Shown here piece after piece: positions 5,268 through 5,481 of a stretch of DNA of 5,481 nucleotides. This DNA comes from Pseudomonadota bacterium (lineage in GTDB: Bacteria > Pseudomonadota > Alphaproteobacteria > Caulobacterales > Caulobacteraceae), in the NCBI GenBank assembly GCA_023445955.1, contig JAEXJH010000529.1, forward strand, positions 1 through 5,481, given 5' to 3'. Under the pieces are notes generated by a model. It did no database searches, had not been told where the DNA came from, and worked only from the letters and a program-made list of their open reading frames with translations. Within the stretch, counting starts at the first letter, position 1, and every line of letters starts with the position of its first letter. The translations under genes were made by a program, and so were the position numbers.

Positions 5268-5481
5268 ATGTCGATCGACCTGAACGCCATCGCCACCTTC
5301 GCCGCCGTCGCCGAGGCTCGCAGCTTTCGGCTGGCGGCCGAACGGCTGGGCGTCACCCGCTCGGCCGTCAGCCAGGCCGTTCGCAAGCTGGAGACGGACC
5401 TGGGCGCGGCCCTGCTGCATCGCACGACCCGCAGCGTCCACCTGACCGAGGCCGGGGCGCGGTTCCTGGACAGCGTCGCCC
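5268..5481 (+). CDS. LysR-type transcriptional regulator, N-terminal DNA-binding part (3' end outside window)
   Basis: Seventy-one codons are visible and the frame is open at the window edge; full LysR regulators are about 300 residues. The visible part is the complete winged helix-turn-helix: Met-Ser-Ile-Asp-Leu-Asn start, AATFAAVAEARSF-like first helix (residues 8-20), recognition region LAAERLGVTRSAVSQAVRKL (22-41), then LGAALLHRTTRSVHLTEAG (45-63), the family's wing. The effector domain is not seen. No Shine-Dalgarno sequence precedes the ATG; the bases before it are occupied by the palindrome at 5249-5267, so the transcript may be leaderless or poorly translated. It is divergent from the dehydrogenase gene, its most likely target. 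The subgroup resembles the DsdC/AaeR-like regulators that often sit beside oxidoreductase genes, but the visible part is too short to assign one. Confidence 0.93.
   Translation, partial: MSIDLNAIATFAAVAEARSFRLAAERLGVTRSAVSQAVRKLETDLGAALLHRTTRSVHLTEAGARFLDSVA

Noticed and set aside
1..5481. Mobile elements, CRISPR arrays, tRNA or rRNA genes
   Set aside because: I saw no transposase frame, terminal repeats, regularly spaced repeats or tRNA-like cloverleaf in either strand.

Overview
This is a high-GC window with strong Shine-Dalgarno sequences and codon use typical of an alphaproteobacterium, almost certainly Caulobacter or a close relative. The decisive evidence is the gene at 1015-3015. It joins a serralysin-type zinc metalloprotease to a C-terminal domain resembling the N-terminal, LPS-anchoring domain of the Caulobacter S-layer protein RsaA. 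That arrangement is the published signature of SapA, the S-layer-associated (S-layer-editing) protease of C. crescentus. The window appears to be ordinary chromosome: I see no insertion sequence, tRNA, rRNA, CRISPR array or phage gene.

Layout. (1) 1-754, minus strand: the N-terminal 251 codons of an OmpA-like outer-membrane beta-barrel protein that runs off the left edge. (2) 755-1014: a non-coding divergent region. (3) 1015-3015, plus strand: sapA, closed by a strong intrinsic terminator at 3044-3075. (4) 3085-3480, minus strand: a small NTF2/SnoaL-like protein, convergent with sapA. (5) 3481-3686: a divergent region with an AT-rich island. (6) 3687-4118, plus strand: osmC, a peroxiredoxin-like thiol peroxidase, followed by a hairpin with a perfect 15-bp stem. 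(7) 4250-4441, plus strand: a 63-residue protein of unknown function. (8) 4438-5160, minus strand: a classical short-chain dehydrogenase/reductase whose stop codon shares the palindrome CTAG with the stop of the preceding small gene. (9) 5161-5267: a divergent region with two inverted repeats. (10) 5268-5481, plus strand: the DNA-binding end of a LysR-type regulator that runs off the right edge.

How the genes relate. The left third encodes cell-surface functions: an outer-membrane barrel and a surface protease that probably docks on LPS or the S-layer through its RsaA-like tail. The right part holds soluble stress and metabolic enzymes: OsmC for organic hydroperoxides, an NTF2-fold protein, and a dehydrogenase probably controlled by the divergent LysR regulator. 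A 19-bp perfect palindrome with the T-N11-A form of a LysR box abuts the regulator's start codon. Apart from the regulator/dehydrogenase pair there is no clear operon logic; most neighbours are divergent, convergent or separated by terminators.
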